Source: Ottowia flava
GTDB taxonomy: Bacteria; Pseudomonadota; Gammaproteobacteria; Burkholderiales; Burkholderiaceae_C
Assembly (NCBI RefSeq): GCF_042680565.1
Contig: NZ_JBHUEJ010000004.1
Span: forward strand, 1-64,000
Reading direction: 5' to 3'
DNA: 64,000 nucleotides
Part shown: piece by piece, positions 24,601 through 32,358 of the stretch
Position numbering within the stretch: the stretch's first letter is position 1
Layout: each line of letters starts with the position of its first letter
The notes under the pieces: generated by a model
Seen by the model: only the letters and a program-made list of their open reading frames with translations
Database searches by the model: none
What the model was told of the DNA's origin: nothing
Position numbers and translations under genes: made by a program

Positions 24601-26451
24601 TCAGCGCCCGCGCAAAAACAGTCCGTCCAGTTCGCGCAGCGTGAGCTGGCGCCAGGTCGGCCGACCGTGGTTGCACTGGTCGGAGCGCTCGGTCGCCTCC
24701 ATTTGGCGCAGCAAGGCGTTCATCTCCTCGTGCGTCAGACGGCGGTTGGCGCGCACGGCGCCGTGGCAGGCCATGGTGGCCAGCAGCTCGTGCTGGGCGC
24801 GTTCGATCACGGTGCTGGCCTCGTGCTGCGCCAGCTCGGCCAGCACGCTGCGGGCCAGCTCGACCGCGTCGCCAGCCGCCAGCGTGGCGGGCACGGCGCG
24901 CACGGCCAGTGTGCGCGGCGAAAACGGGGTCACGTCCAGCCCCAGGCGCTGCAGCACCGCGCTGGCCGACTCGGCGGTGGCGACCTCCTGCGGCGTGGCG
25001 GCAAAGGTGGCGGGGATCAGCAGCGGCTGGCTGGCGACTTGCGCGCCGTCGAGCTGGGTCTTGAGCCGTTCGTACACGATGCGTTCGTGCGCGGCGTGCA
25101 TGTCGACCAGCACTAGGCCGGCGTGGTTTTCCGCCAGGATGTAGATGCCGTGCAGCTGCGCCACGGCGTGGCCCAGCGGCCAATCGGGCGTGGCGGGGAC
25201 GGGCGCGCCGGACGCTGGCACGTCGGCTGTGTCGGCGTCGTCGGTGAAGGCACGCGGCTGCCACAGCGCGCGCAGTTCTTCCATCGCCTGCAGTGCGGTT
25301 GCTCCTGAATCGGGAGCTGCCTGCGCAAGTGGCAGTTGGGCTGGCGGCCTGAAAGGCTTGAAATCCTCCTGACCGACCGCCGCAGGGCTCCAACTGCCCG
25401 CCGGTGCGGGATCGGCGCCGTCCACCTGTTGCGCCAGCAAGGCGGCGCGCGGTGCGGCCAGCGCCTGGTCGACCGCGTGGCGCACGGCCTGGTGCACCTC
25501 GCGCCCATCGCGAAAGCGCACCTCGATCTTGGTCGGGTGCACGTTGACGTCGACACGCGCCGGGTCCAGCTCGACAAACAGCACGTACACCGGCTGGCGG
25601 TGGCCGTGCAGCACGTCTTCATAGGCGCTGCGGGCAGCGTGCACAATCACCTTGTCGCGCACATAGCGGCCGTTGACGTAGGCAAACTGCTGGTCGGCGC
25701 GCGAACGCGCGTGGTCGGGCAGACCGGCGCGGCCGGTGACGCGCACCGCGCCCACGCGGTGGTCCACGGCGATCGAGGCGGCCAGGAAGTCGTCGCCCAG
25801 CACATCGCCGATGCGCCGGGTGCGCGCGGCGTCGCCGTCGCCCTGGCGGCGCCATTGCTCGACCAGCTTGCCGTCGTGCCAGATGGCAAAGCCGACATCC
25901 GGCCGCGCCAGCGCGTGGCGGCGCACGGCGTCGATGCAGTGGGCCAGCTCGGTCGCGTCGGTCTTTAGGAATTTGCGCCGCGCGGGCACGCTGAAGAACA
26001 GCTCCTTGACCTCCACGGTGGTGCCGCCGGCGCGCGCCGCGGGTTTCAGCTCGCCCGTGCGTCCATCCAGCAGCCAGGCATTGGATTGGTCCGTGGCCCG
26101 CGACAGCAAAGCGAGTTCAGCTATGGAGTTGATAGCCGCCAGCGCTTCGCCGCGAAAACCCATGGTGCCGACCGATTCCAGCTCGGCCAGGCTGGCGATC
26201 TTGCTGGTCGCGTGGCGCTTGAGGGCCGTGGCCATCTGCTCCGGCACGATGCCGTCGCCGTCGTCTTCCACGCTGATCAGGCGAACGCCACCGGCCGACA
26301 GGCGCAGCGTGATTTGCGTGGCGCCGGCGTCCAGCGCGTTGTCCAGCAGCTCGCGCACCACGGAGGCGGGGCGCTCGACCACCTCGCCGGCGGCGATCTG
26401 GCTGATCAGTTCATCGGGGAGTTCGCGGATGGCGCGGCGCGGGGAAGACAT
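24601..26451 (-). CDS. mutL: DNA mismatch repair protein MutL with an element-derived linker insert
   Basis: MutL couples mismatch recognition by MutS to strand incision. The 616-residue protein has the GHKL ATPase motifs near the N-terminus: NALDAGATQI, DDGDGI and GFRGEALAAI. The C-terminal dimerisation domain carries DMHAAHERIVYE (450-461), the beta-proteobacterial form of the DQHA(X)2E(X)4E endonuclease motif, which suggests a nicking MutL. In the linker (residues about 363-385) the peptide FKPFRPPAQLPLAQAAPDS is encoded by a dispersed element in antisense. The linker is naturally variable, so the insert is likely tolerated. Confidence 0.95.
   Translation of the reverse strand: MSSPRRAIRELPDELISQIAAGEVVERPASVVRELLDNALDAGATQITLRLSAGGVRLISVEDDGDGIVPEQMATALKRHATSKIASLAELESVGTMGFRGEALAAINSIAELALLSRATDQSNAWLLDGRTGELKPAARAGGTTVEVKELFFSVPARRKFLKTDATELAHCIDAVRRHALARPDVGFAIWHDGKLVEQWRRQGDGDAARTRRIGDVLGDDFLAASIAVDHRVGAVRVTGRAGLPDHARSRADQQFAYVNGRYVRDKVIVHAARSAYEDVLHGHRQPVYVLFVELDPARVDVNVHPTKIEVRFRDGREVHQAVRHAVDQALAAPRAALLAQQVDGADPAPAGSWSPAAVGQEDFKPFRPPAQLPLAQAAPDSGATALQAMEELRALWQPRAFTDDADTADVPASGAPVPATPDWPLGHAVAQLHGIYILAENHAGLVLVDMHAAHERIVYERLKTQLDGAQVASQPLLIPATFAATPQEVATAESASAVLQRLGLDVTPFSPRTLAVRAVPATLAAGDAVELARSVLAELAQHEASTVIERAQHELLATMACHGAVRANRRLTHEEMNALLRQMEATERSDQCNHGRPTWRQLTLRELDGLFLRGR
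25299..25363 (+). repeat. Short dispersed element, in-frame inside mutL (antisense)
   Basis: TTGCTCCTGAATCGGGAGCT, GCCTGCGCAAGTGGCAGTTG, GGCTGGCGGCCTGAAAGG, CTTGAAA. On the coding strand it gives FKPFRPPAQLPLAQAAPDSG, parallel to FKSNHLPAQQPLARPAPDA in dnaE2. Confidence 0.88.
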
Positions 26452-26618
26452 CGCTGCGCATCATAGGGGTTCGGTCCAGCCGCAACTGCTGACGGGCCAC
26501 CCGACCGCTTCGGTGACGGGGTAGGGTTGACCGAAGGGCGGTGAAATGGTCTCTATAGTATTACAAAAGTATTAAAAATATCGCAAACTTTGTGCTTTGT
26601 TGCTCATTGAGACCCACC

Positions 26619-27869
26619 ATGACCCATCGGACTGCAGTTTTGTCTTTGCCTTTGGCGTGTTTCGGCGCTGTCGGTGATGTATCTCTCGCTGGCCACGCGG
26701 GTGGGCATTTCCTGCGACGCGCGGTCGTTGCTGGGTTGATCGGGCTGAGCGCGGTGGCGGCGTCTGCTGCGACCCACACGGTGAGCACGCTGGCCGACAC
26801 GGGTGCCGGGTCGTTGCGTGCAGCGTTGGCGACGCCGTTAACCGGCGACACGGTGGCCTTCGCACCTGCGCTGGCCGGCACGCTGACACTGGCGTCACCG
26901 CTGCCCACGATCACGGTTTCGCTGACGGTGACGGGACCGGGCGCCGACAAGGTGAGGGTGCTGAATGCGGCCGGTCGCGTGTTTGACCTGCAGAACGCTG
27001 GCGCGGTCACGCTGAACGGCCTCAGCCTGAGCGGCAGCGGACTGGACCTGGGCGAGAACGGCGGCGCCATCCGCAGTCAGGGCGCGACGCAGCTGACGCT
27101 GGACGGCGTCGCCATCGCCCGCAGCACGGTCACCAAGCAGTGGAACGGCGGTGGCCTGGGCGGCGGGGTGTACAGCGGCGCCGGCAGCAGCCTCAGCGTG
27201 CGCGCCAGCACGTTCGAAGCCAACCGCGCTGACAAGGGCGGAGCGATCTACGCAGTCGGCGCCGGCCTGACCATGGTCAACAGCACGCTGACGCAGAACC
27301 AGGCCGATGACAGCGGCGGCGCTATCTCGCTGGAATTTGGCCCTGCGTCGACCATTACCCAATCGACGCTGACCGCCAACAGCGCTGCCATTGGCGGCGG
27401 GGTGTACGTGCGGAACACGGCGTCGCTCAACCTGGTGAACAGCGTCCTGGCGGGCAACACCGACCGCGGCGGCGCCAACGACGTCGACCATGGCAACAAC
27501 ACGGTGAGCGCCACCGGCTCGCTGTTCTCCGAAACCGACGCGACGAGCGTGGTGCACAACGGCGCCGACAGCAACAACCTGTACGGCGCCGACCCGCTGC
27601 TGGGCGCGCTGGCCAGCAACGGCGGAACGACCCAGACGCAACTGCCGGGCGCAGGCAGCCCCGCGCTGAATGCGGTAGCGTGCACGGGCGTTGCGCTTGA
27701 CCAGCGCGGCATCGCCCGGCCGCAGGGCGTACTGTGCGACATCGGCGCTGTCGAAGTCGCCGCACCGCCCGCTGCCGTGCCGACACTGAGCAGCGCAGCC
27801 TGGGCCTTGCTGGCGTTCGTGCTGGTTGGCGTGTTCGCGTGGCGCCGTGGGCGCATCGGGACCAGCTGA
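26619..27869 (+). CDS. Beta-helix surface protein with IPTL-CTERM sorting signal
   Basis: The product (416 residues from ATG 26619; a GTG at 26592 is also possible) has a hydrophobic export segment at about 36-55, followed by THTVSTLADTGAGSLRAAL, the typical opening of choice-of-anchor/pectate-lyase-like right-handed beta-helix proteins. Repeating Gly/Asn/Ser/Thr-rich rungs follow (for example GGAIYAVGAGLTMVNSTLT and GGGVYVRNTASLNLVNSV). The C-terminus has VPTLSSAAW (387-395), a hydrophobic helix and the basic tail WRRGR, the layout of IPTL-CTERM. This signal is associated with exosortase-type processing; no exosortase gene is in the window. The upstream leader is AT-rich. Confidence 0.85.
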   Translation: MTHRTAVLSLPLACFGAVGDVSLAGHAGGHFLRRAVVAGLIGLSAVAASAATHTVSTLADTGAGSLRAALATPLTGDTVAFAPALAGTLTLASPLPTITVSLTVTGPGADKVRVLNAAGRVFDLQNAGAVTLNGLSLSGSGLDLGENGGAIRSQGATQLTLDGVAIARSTVTKQWNGGGLGGGVYSGAGSSLSVRASTFEANRADKGGAIYAVGAGLTMVNSTLTQNQADDSGGAISLEFGPASTITQSTLTANSAAIGGGVYVRNTASLNLVNSVLAGNTDRGGANDVDHGNNTVSATGSLFSETDATSVVHNGADSNNLYGADPLLGALASNGGTTQTQLPGAGSPALNAVACTGVALDQRGIARPQGVLCDIGAVEVAAPPAAVPTLSSAAWALLAFVLVGVFAWRRGRIGTS

Positions 27870-28234
27870 GGCCTTGTTGCAGGGCAGTGCGGAAGGCGTG
27901 GCCCACCGCACCGTTGCGTGTGGCGGCTGAATCAGTGATCTGAATGAAATTGAGCTCTAGGCTAAGCGGATTAAGCGCAGAACGCTATTGAAAGAGTAGC
28001 TGATGCCACCTCGCCTCGGTGGCAGGCGATGGCACAGCTGGCGTCGTCGTCCATGGGCCGCCGACGAGGTGCGCGTCAGCCTACTGAGTTCATCGGCCGA
28101 TCTTGTGATGCCGGGCAGCAGCGCATCGGAGAGCGCTGGCGCGCTGATCGGCGAGGTAATCAGGCCGGCGCCGCGTGCCACGGCGTTACACCGCCCGGGC
28201 CGTGCTGCAACATGGCGACCCGATAATCCGTCCC
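27870..28234. other. Intergenic region between the IPTL-CTERM and DedA genes
   Basis: About 365 bases with no convincing gene. It contains a truncated dispersed element at 27981-28006 and an imperfect inverted repeat around 28009-28030 (GCCACCTCGC and GGTGGC arms). Short open frames here have poor codon use. Confidence 0.55.
27981..28006 (+). repeat. Truncated dispersed element (first half only)
   Basis: ACGCTATTGAAAGAGTAGCT followed by GATGCC matches the first 20 or so bases of the element and then diverges. Confidence 0.6.
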
Positions 28235-28894
28235 ATGGAAATCGTGATGCATCTGGTCGACTTCATCCTTCACGTCGACAAGTACCTGGGCGCTTTCGTG
28301 GCTCAGTACGGTCCTTGGGTTTACGCGCTGCTGTTCATCATCGTCTTTGTCGAGACCGGTGTCGTGGTGATGCCGTTTCTGCCGGGCGATTCACTGCTGT
28401 TCGTCGTTGGCGCTCTGGCCGGCGCGGGGCACATGCACATCGGCGTGGCCTGCGCGGTGCTGCTGGCTGCGGCCATTCTGGGGGACCAGTGCAACTACAG
28501 CATTGGGCGCTACATCGGGCCCAAGGTGTTCCAGTGGGAAGACTCGCGTTTCTTCAACCGCAAGGCGTTCGACAGGGCGCACGCGTTCTACGAGCGCTAT
28601 GGCGGGGTGACCATCATCCTGGCGCGCTTCATGCCCTTCATCCGCACCTTCGTGCCTTTTGTCGCGGGCGTGGCGGAGATGGACCGCGGCAAGTTCACGC
28701 TGTTCAACGTGGTCGGTGCGCTGATCTGGGTGCTGGGGCTGTGCACTGCAGGTTACGTGTTCGGCAACCTGCCCTGGGTTCAGGCGAACCTGAGCAAGAT
28801 CATCTGGGCGCTGATTCTGGTGCCAGGGCTGATCGCCATCTACGGGGGCTGGAAGGCCGGGCGAGCCGACAAGGCGGGCGCAGGGCCCGCCTGA
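28235..28894 (+). CDS. DedA-family integral membrane protein
   Basis: The 219-residue protein has about five hydrophobic segments and DedA/SNARE-associated family motifs: VETGVVVMPFLPGDSLLF (about 37-54), GDQCNYSIGRYIG and FYERYGGVTIILARFMPFIR, followed by TFVPFVAGVAEM. DedA proteins act in membrane homeostasis, as undecaprenyl-phosphate or other lipid-carrier flippases, and affect proton-motive force. ATG 28235 fits the family start (MEIVMHLVDFILHVDKYLG). Confidence 0.93.
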   Translation: MEIVMHLVDFILHVDKYLGAFVAQYGPWVYALLFIIVFVETGVVVMPFLPGDSLLFVVGALAGAGHMHIGVACAVLLAAAILGDQCNYSIGRYIGPKVFQWEDSRFFNRKAFDRAHAFYERYGGVTIILARFMPFIRTFVPFVAGVAEMDRGKFTLFNVVGALIWVLGLCTAGYVFGNLPWVQANLSKIIWALILVPGLIAIYGGWKAGRADKAGAGPA

Positions 28895-28927
28895 CGCGGC
28901 AGGGCGCCGCGGTTTCTCTCCGGGCAG

Positions 28928-28955
28928 AAAAAACGGGCGTTCTGGTGAACGCCCG
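28928..28955 (-). terminator. Rho-independent terminator downstream of amiC (minus strand)
   Basis: CGGGCGTT (28934-28941) and AACGCCCG (28948-28955) form a perfect 8-bp stem with a six-base loop. On the minus strand it is followed directly by six T. It would end the tsaE-amiC transcript about 180 bases after the amiC stop, facing the end of the DedA gene. Confidence 0.75.
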
Positions 28956-28981
28956 CAAATAAAAGAAGAGGAGAACTTGCA

Positions 28982-29086
28982 ATGGGCTATGAAATCCCTA
29001 TGCCTAGGGTTTTCATCACCCAGCCCGATTTCACCACAAATTCCATCGCTTGTGGTGTAGGACAACGAGCAAACGACTCGCAGTAG
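28982..29086 (+). CDS. Possible 34-residue small protein
   Basis: ATG 28982 is preceded by AGGAGA at 28969-28974 with seven bases between, an excellent ribosome-binding site. The peptide begins MGYEIPMPRVFITQPDFT and ends ANDSQ. Codon use is unlike neighbouring genes (third positions not GC-biased), and the same segment may instead be the 3' untranslated region of amiC on the other strand. I cannot assign a function. Confidence 0.3.
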   Translation: MGYEIPMPRVFITQPDFTTNSIACGVGQRANDSQ

Positions 29087-29107
29087 GCTGAAAGTACCGA
29101 TCATTTA

Positions 29108-29127
29108 CCGTAAGTGGGTACTTACGG
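29108..29127. promoter_or_regulatory. Perfect 20-bp inverted repeat next to the amiC stop
   Basis: CCGTAAGT (29108-29115) and ACTTACGG (29120-29127) are exact reverse complements separated by GGGT. No T run follows on either strand, so a protein-binding operator is as likely as an RNA hairpin. It lies five bases after the amiC stop codon. Confidence 0.5.
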
Positions 29128-29131
29128 CCTG

Positions 29132-30598
29132 TCAAACTTGCCGGTTGCGCGCGAGCGGCGGGTTGGCGGCAAAGTATTTCTCGATGCCGTTGATCAGCGC
29201 GTTCGCTAGGTTGTTCTGGTAGGCGTCGGTGCGCAGCTTGCGCTCTTCTTCGGGGTTGCTGATGAAGGCGGTTTCGACCAGCACGCTCGGAATGTCCGGC
29301 GCGCGCAGCACGGCGAAGTTGGCGCGTTCCACGTTGCGCTTGTGCAGCCGGCCCACGTCGCCGATCTCGCGCAGCACCGCGGTGCCCAACTTCAGGCTGT
29401 CCTTGATCTGGGCCGTGGTGCTCATGTCGAGCATGGCGCGCTGCACCAGCGAATCCTTGACCCCCAGGTTGACGCCGCCGATGCGGTCGGCGTCGTTTTC
29501 CTTGTTCGCCAGCCAGCGCGCCGCCGTGCTGGAGGCGCCGCGCTCGGACAGCGCATAGACGCTGGCGCCGCGCGCTTCCTCACGCATGAAGGCGTCGGCG
29601 TGGATGCTGACGAACAGGTCGGCGCCCACGCGGCGGGCCTTTTCGACCCGCACGTTCAGCGGCACGAAGAAGTCCGCGTCCCGCGTCAGGAAGGCGCGCA
29701 TGGGATTGCCGGCGACCACGGTGTTGTTGATGCGGTCGCGCAGCTTCAGCGCCACCTGCAGCACCACGTCCTTTTCGCGCGTGCCGCCGGGGCCGATGGC
29801 GCCGGGGTCTTCGCCGCCGTGGCCAGGGTCCAGCGCGATGATGATCAGGCGGTCGGTCCGGCCGGCGGCTACCGCGGGTGGCCTGGTGGCTGGCCCGCTG
29901 GATTCGCCACTGGCGGGCTTGGGCGCGGGCGCCTTGGCGGTGGGGCGCGCGGGCGCAGGAGCAGGCGACCGGGCCGTGGCGGTGCTGTCCTTGTCGCGCA
30001 CCATGGCGTTGGCGCGCTCGAACTGCTTGGCGATCAGATCGCCCAGCGTGTCGGTGGTGGCCGCCGTGTCGGCGCGGGCAACGGCGGTATCGGCCGTGGC
30101 GTTGGCGCCGAGGTCCTTCATGCGGTCGGCGATCAGCTGTTCCAGTGGGTCCGGCGGGTTGGCTGGATACAGGTCGAACACCAGCCGGTACTTGTACGCG
30201 GCCACGGGCGTCAGCGTGAAAACCTGCGGCTTGATTGCCTGTTTGAGGTCGACCACCAGGCGCACCACGCCGGGCGAGTTCTGGCCCACGCGGATGCCGG
30301 CGATGTTGGGGTCGTCCGATCGCACCTTGGCCACCAGCTCGCGCAGCGTGGGGTTCAGGTCCAGCCCGTCGATGTCGACCGCCAGACGCGGGGGCGAGCC
30401 GATCATGCGGTGCGTGGCCTTGAGCGCAGTGTCCGACTCGATGGTGACGCGCGTGTAGTCCTCGGCCGGCCACAGGCGCACGGCCACGATGCTGGCGCCG
30501 CGGGCGATATGACTGGCGCCCAACAACAGCACCAGGGAGCCGCCTTGCTTGAGCAGGCGGCGGCGGTCGGGGGCGGCGGGCGGTAGGCGGTCGGTCAT
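29132..30598 (-). CDS. amiC: N-acetylmuramoyl-L-alanine amidase (AmiC-like)
   Basis: This enzyme cleaves the amide bond between N-acetylmuramic acid and the stem peptide of peptidoglycan during daughter-cell separation. The 488-residue protein has an N-terminal export segment with RRRLLKQGG (Tat-like), an AMIN domain at about 38-150, a Pro/Ala linker, and an Amidase_3 catalytic domain from about 250 containing the zinc motif LDPGHGGEDPGA (about 253-264), REKDVVLQ, SIHADAF and VETAFISN. ATG 30598 overlaps the tsaE stop as ATGA. The tsaE-amiC pairing is common in proteobacteria. Confidence 0.95.
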   Translation of the reverse strand: MTDRLPPAAPDRRRLLKQGGSLVLLLGASHIARGASIVAVRLWPAEDYTRVTIESDTALKATHRMIGSPPRLAVDIDGLDLNPTLRELVAKVRSDDPNIAGIRVGQNSPGVVRLVVDLKQAIKPQVFTLTPVAAYKYRLVFDLYPANPPDPLEQLIADRMKDLGANATADTAVARADTAATTDTLGDLIAKQFERANAMVRDKDSTATARSPAPAPARPTAKAPAPKPASGESSGPATRPPAVAAGRTDRLIIIALDPGHGGEDPGAIGPGGTREKDVVLQVALKLRDRINNTVVAGNPMRAFLTRDADFFVPLNVRVEKARRVGADLFVSIHADAFMREEARGASVYALSERGASSTAARWLANKENDADRIGGVNLGVKDSLVQRAMLDMSTTAQIKDSLKLGTAVLREIGDVGRLHKRNVERANFAVLRAPDIPSVLVETAFISNPEEERKLRTDAYQNNLANALINGIEKYFAANPPLARNRQV

Positions 30599-31092
30599 AA
30601 AGGCATGTCCTGCAGCAGGCGGGCGCCCAGTGCGGTGGGCGCGTGCACGGTCACGTGGCGCGCGTAGTGGTCGCCTGGGCGGATGTGCAGCACCCAGTCG
30701 GCCACGGGCAGCAGGCCGGCGGCTTTTTCCGGCCATTCGGCCAGCTTGAGGCCGGGGGCGGCGAAGAGGTCGCGAAAACCGGCGTCCTCCCATTCCTGCG
30801 GGTCGTTGAAGCGGTAGAAGTCGAAGTGCGAGATGGCCAAGCCTTCCGGGGTCTCGTGCGGCTCCACCACGGCATAGGTCGGGCTCTTGACGCGCCCAGT
30901 GATGCCGAGCGCGCGCAGCAGGTGGCGCACGAAAGTGGTTTTGCCGGCGCCGAGGTCACCGTGCAGTTCGATGAACGCGTCGCGCAGGCCGGGCGCGGCC
31001 GCCAACTGGCGGGCAAAGGCCTGCGTGTCCGCTTCCGTCGTCCAGTGCCAGTCGCGGCGCGGGGCGGTTTCTAAAATGGGGGCGTGGAGCAT
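30595..31092 (-). CDS. tsaE: tRNA threonylcarbamoyladenosine biosynthesis ATPase TsaE
   Basis: TsaE is the ATPase that supports TsaB-TsaD in making t6A37 on ANN-decoding tRNAs. The 165-residue protein has the P-loop GDLGAGKTT (45-53), VKSPTYAVVEPHE and the Walker-B-like HFDFYRF, then WPEKAAGLLP. ATG 31092 is the only nearby start consistent with the family; there is no clear ribosome-binding site. It begins six bases from the head-to-head queG start and its stop overlaps the amiC start. Confidence 0.93.
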   Translation of the reverse strand: MLHAPILETAPRRDWHWTTEADTQAFARQLAAAPGLRDAFIELHGDLGAGKTTFVRHLLRALGITGRVKSPTYAVVEPHETPEGLAISHFDFYRFNDPQEWEDAGFRDLFAAPGLKLAEWPEKAAGLLPVADWVLHIRPGDHYARHVTVHAPTALGARLLQDMPL

Positions 31093-31098
31093 GGCAAG

Positions 31099-32178
31099 GT
31101 GATCGATGCGCAGGCGTTGTGGGACCAGTTCGGGGCGTGGGCGCTCGAGTTGGGCTTTTCGCATGTCGGCGTGGCGGGGGTGGATTTGTCGAGCGCCGAG
31201 CCAGGCTTGCTCGACTGGCTGTCCAACGGTTTTCACGGCAGCATGGACTACATGGCTGTTCACGGCCTGAGGCGGGCGCGCCCGGCCGAGCTGGTGCCCG
31301 GCACCGTGAGCGTGATCACCGCGCGCATGGACTACCTGCCGCGCCAAACGCCGCAGGACTGGCAGGCTGTGGAATGGGCGCGTCTGGAGCGGCCCACCGA
31401 AGGCGTCGTGTCGGTGTACGCTCGCGGTCGCGACTACCACAAGGTGCTGCGCGGCCGGCTGCAAAAGCTGCAGCAACGGCTGGCCGAGGCGATTGGCCCG
31501 TTTGGCCACCGTGTGTTCACCGATTCGGCGCCGGTGCTGGAGGCCGAACTGGCCGCGCGCAGCGGCCAGGGCTGGCGCGGCAAGCACACGCTGGTGCTGA
31601 ACCGCGAAGGCGGCTCGATGTTTTTCCTGGGCGAGATCTACGTCGATCTGGCGCTGCCCGCCACCGAGCCCGTGGGCGCGCACTGCGGCAGCTGCCAGGC
31701 CTGCATCGACGTGTGCCCCACGCGCGCCATCGTTGCGCCGCACCGCATCGACGCGCGGCGCTGCATTTCCTACCTGACCATCGAGCACGACGGCTCCATC
31801 GACGAATCCCTCCGACCTCTGCTCGGCAACCGCATCTACGGCTGCGACGACTGCCAGCTCATCTGCCCCTGGAACAAGTACGCGCGGCGCAGCAGCTTGG
31901 CCGACTTTGACGCGCGCGAGGGCATGAGCGGCGAACAACTCAGCGCTCTGATGCGCTGGAGCGAAGCGGAGTTCCTGCAGCGCACCGAAGGCAGCCCGAT
32001 CCGCCGCATTGGTCACGAGCGTTGGTTGCGCAACATCGCGGTGGCCCTCGGCAATGCGCTGACCGCGCTGACGCCGCAGGATCCGCGGCGCACCGACATC
32101 CTGCACGCGCTGCAGGCGCATGTGGCGCACCCGAGCCCGATCGTGCGCGAGCACGTCGCCTGGGCGTTGGGTCGGTAG
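31099..32178 (+). CDS. queG: Epoxyqueuosine reductase
   Basis: QueG reduces epoxyqueuosine in tRNA to queuosine, using cobalamin and two [4Fe-4S] clusters. Cluster ligands are visible in HCGSCQACIDVCPTRA (Cys196, 199, 202, 206) and YGCDDCQLICPWNK (Cys249, 252, 256). GTG 31099 is favoured because GGAG lies nine bases upstream; GTG 31084 is an in-frame alternative. This gives 359 residues, normal for the family. Its start nearly abuts the divergent tsaE start, so the promoters must overlap coding sequence. Confidence 0.95.
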   Translation: MIDAQALWDQFGAWALELGFSHVGVAGVDLSSAEPGLLDWLSNGFHGSMDYMAVHGLRRARPAELVPGTVSVITARMDYLPRQTPQDWQAVEWARLERPTEGVVSVYARGRDYHKVLRGRLQKLQQRLAEAIGPFGHRVFTDSAPVLEAELAARSGQGWRGKHTLVLNREGGSMFFLGEIYVDLALPATEPVGAHCGSCQACIDVCPTRAIVAPHRIDARRCISYLTIEHDGSIDESLRPLLGNRIYGCDDCQLICPWNKYARRSSLADFDAREGMSGEQLSALMRWSEAEFLQRTEGSPIRRIGHERWLRNIAVALGNALTALTPQDPRRTDILHALQAHVAHPSPIVREHVAWALGR

Positions 32179-32221
32179 CGGCATCGGTTTGCTAGTAATT
32201 TGTGACAGCGGTGCGGCGCCG

Positions 32222-32256
32222 GACATGCGCAGCACGCTGCCAATTTCATAGCATTC
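32222..32256 (-). repeat. Degenerate, truncated dispersed element after queG
   Basis: On the minus strand AATGCTATGAAATTGGCAGC followed by GTGCTGCGCATGT resembles the first half of the element. Confidence 0.5.
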
Positions 32257-32358
32257 TAGGCGACCCGTCAATGCCGTTGCCGTTGGTCTCAGGCATTTCC
32301 CCACACTGCTGTGGCGTTGCCGCCGCGCCAGTCCAGGGGCGCGGCTCACGCGTTGTGC

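Noticed and set aside
26105..26140. Dispersed-element-like sequence inside mutL (CTATGGAGTTGATAGCC)
   Set aside because: It encodes the normal GEALAAINSIAELAL segment of MutL, with no extra residues.
26527..26559. TTGACC and TATAGT as a sigma-70 promoter for the IPTL-CTERM gene
   Set aside because: The spacer is 21 bases, too long; the region is AT-rich and likely contains a promoter, but I cannot place it.
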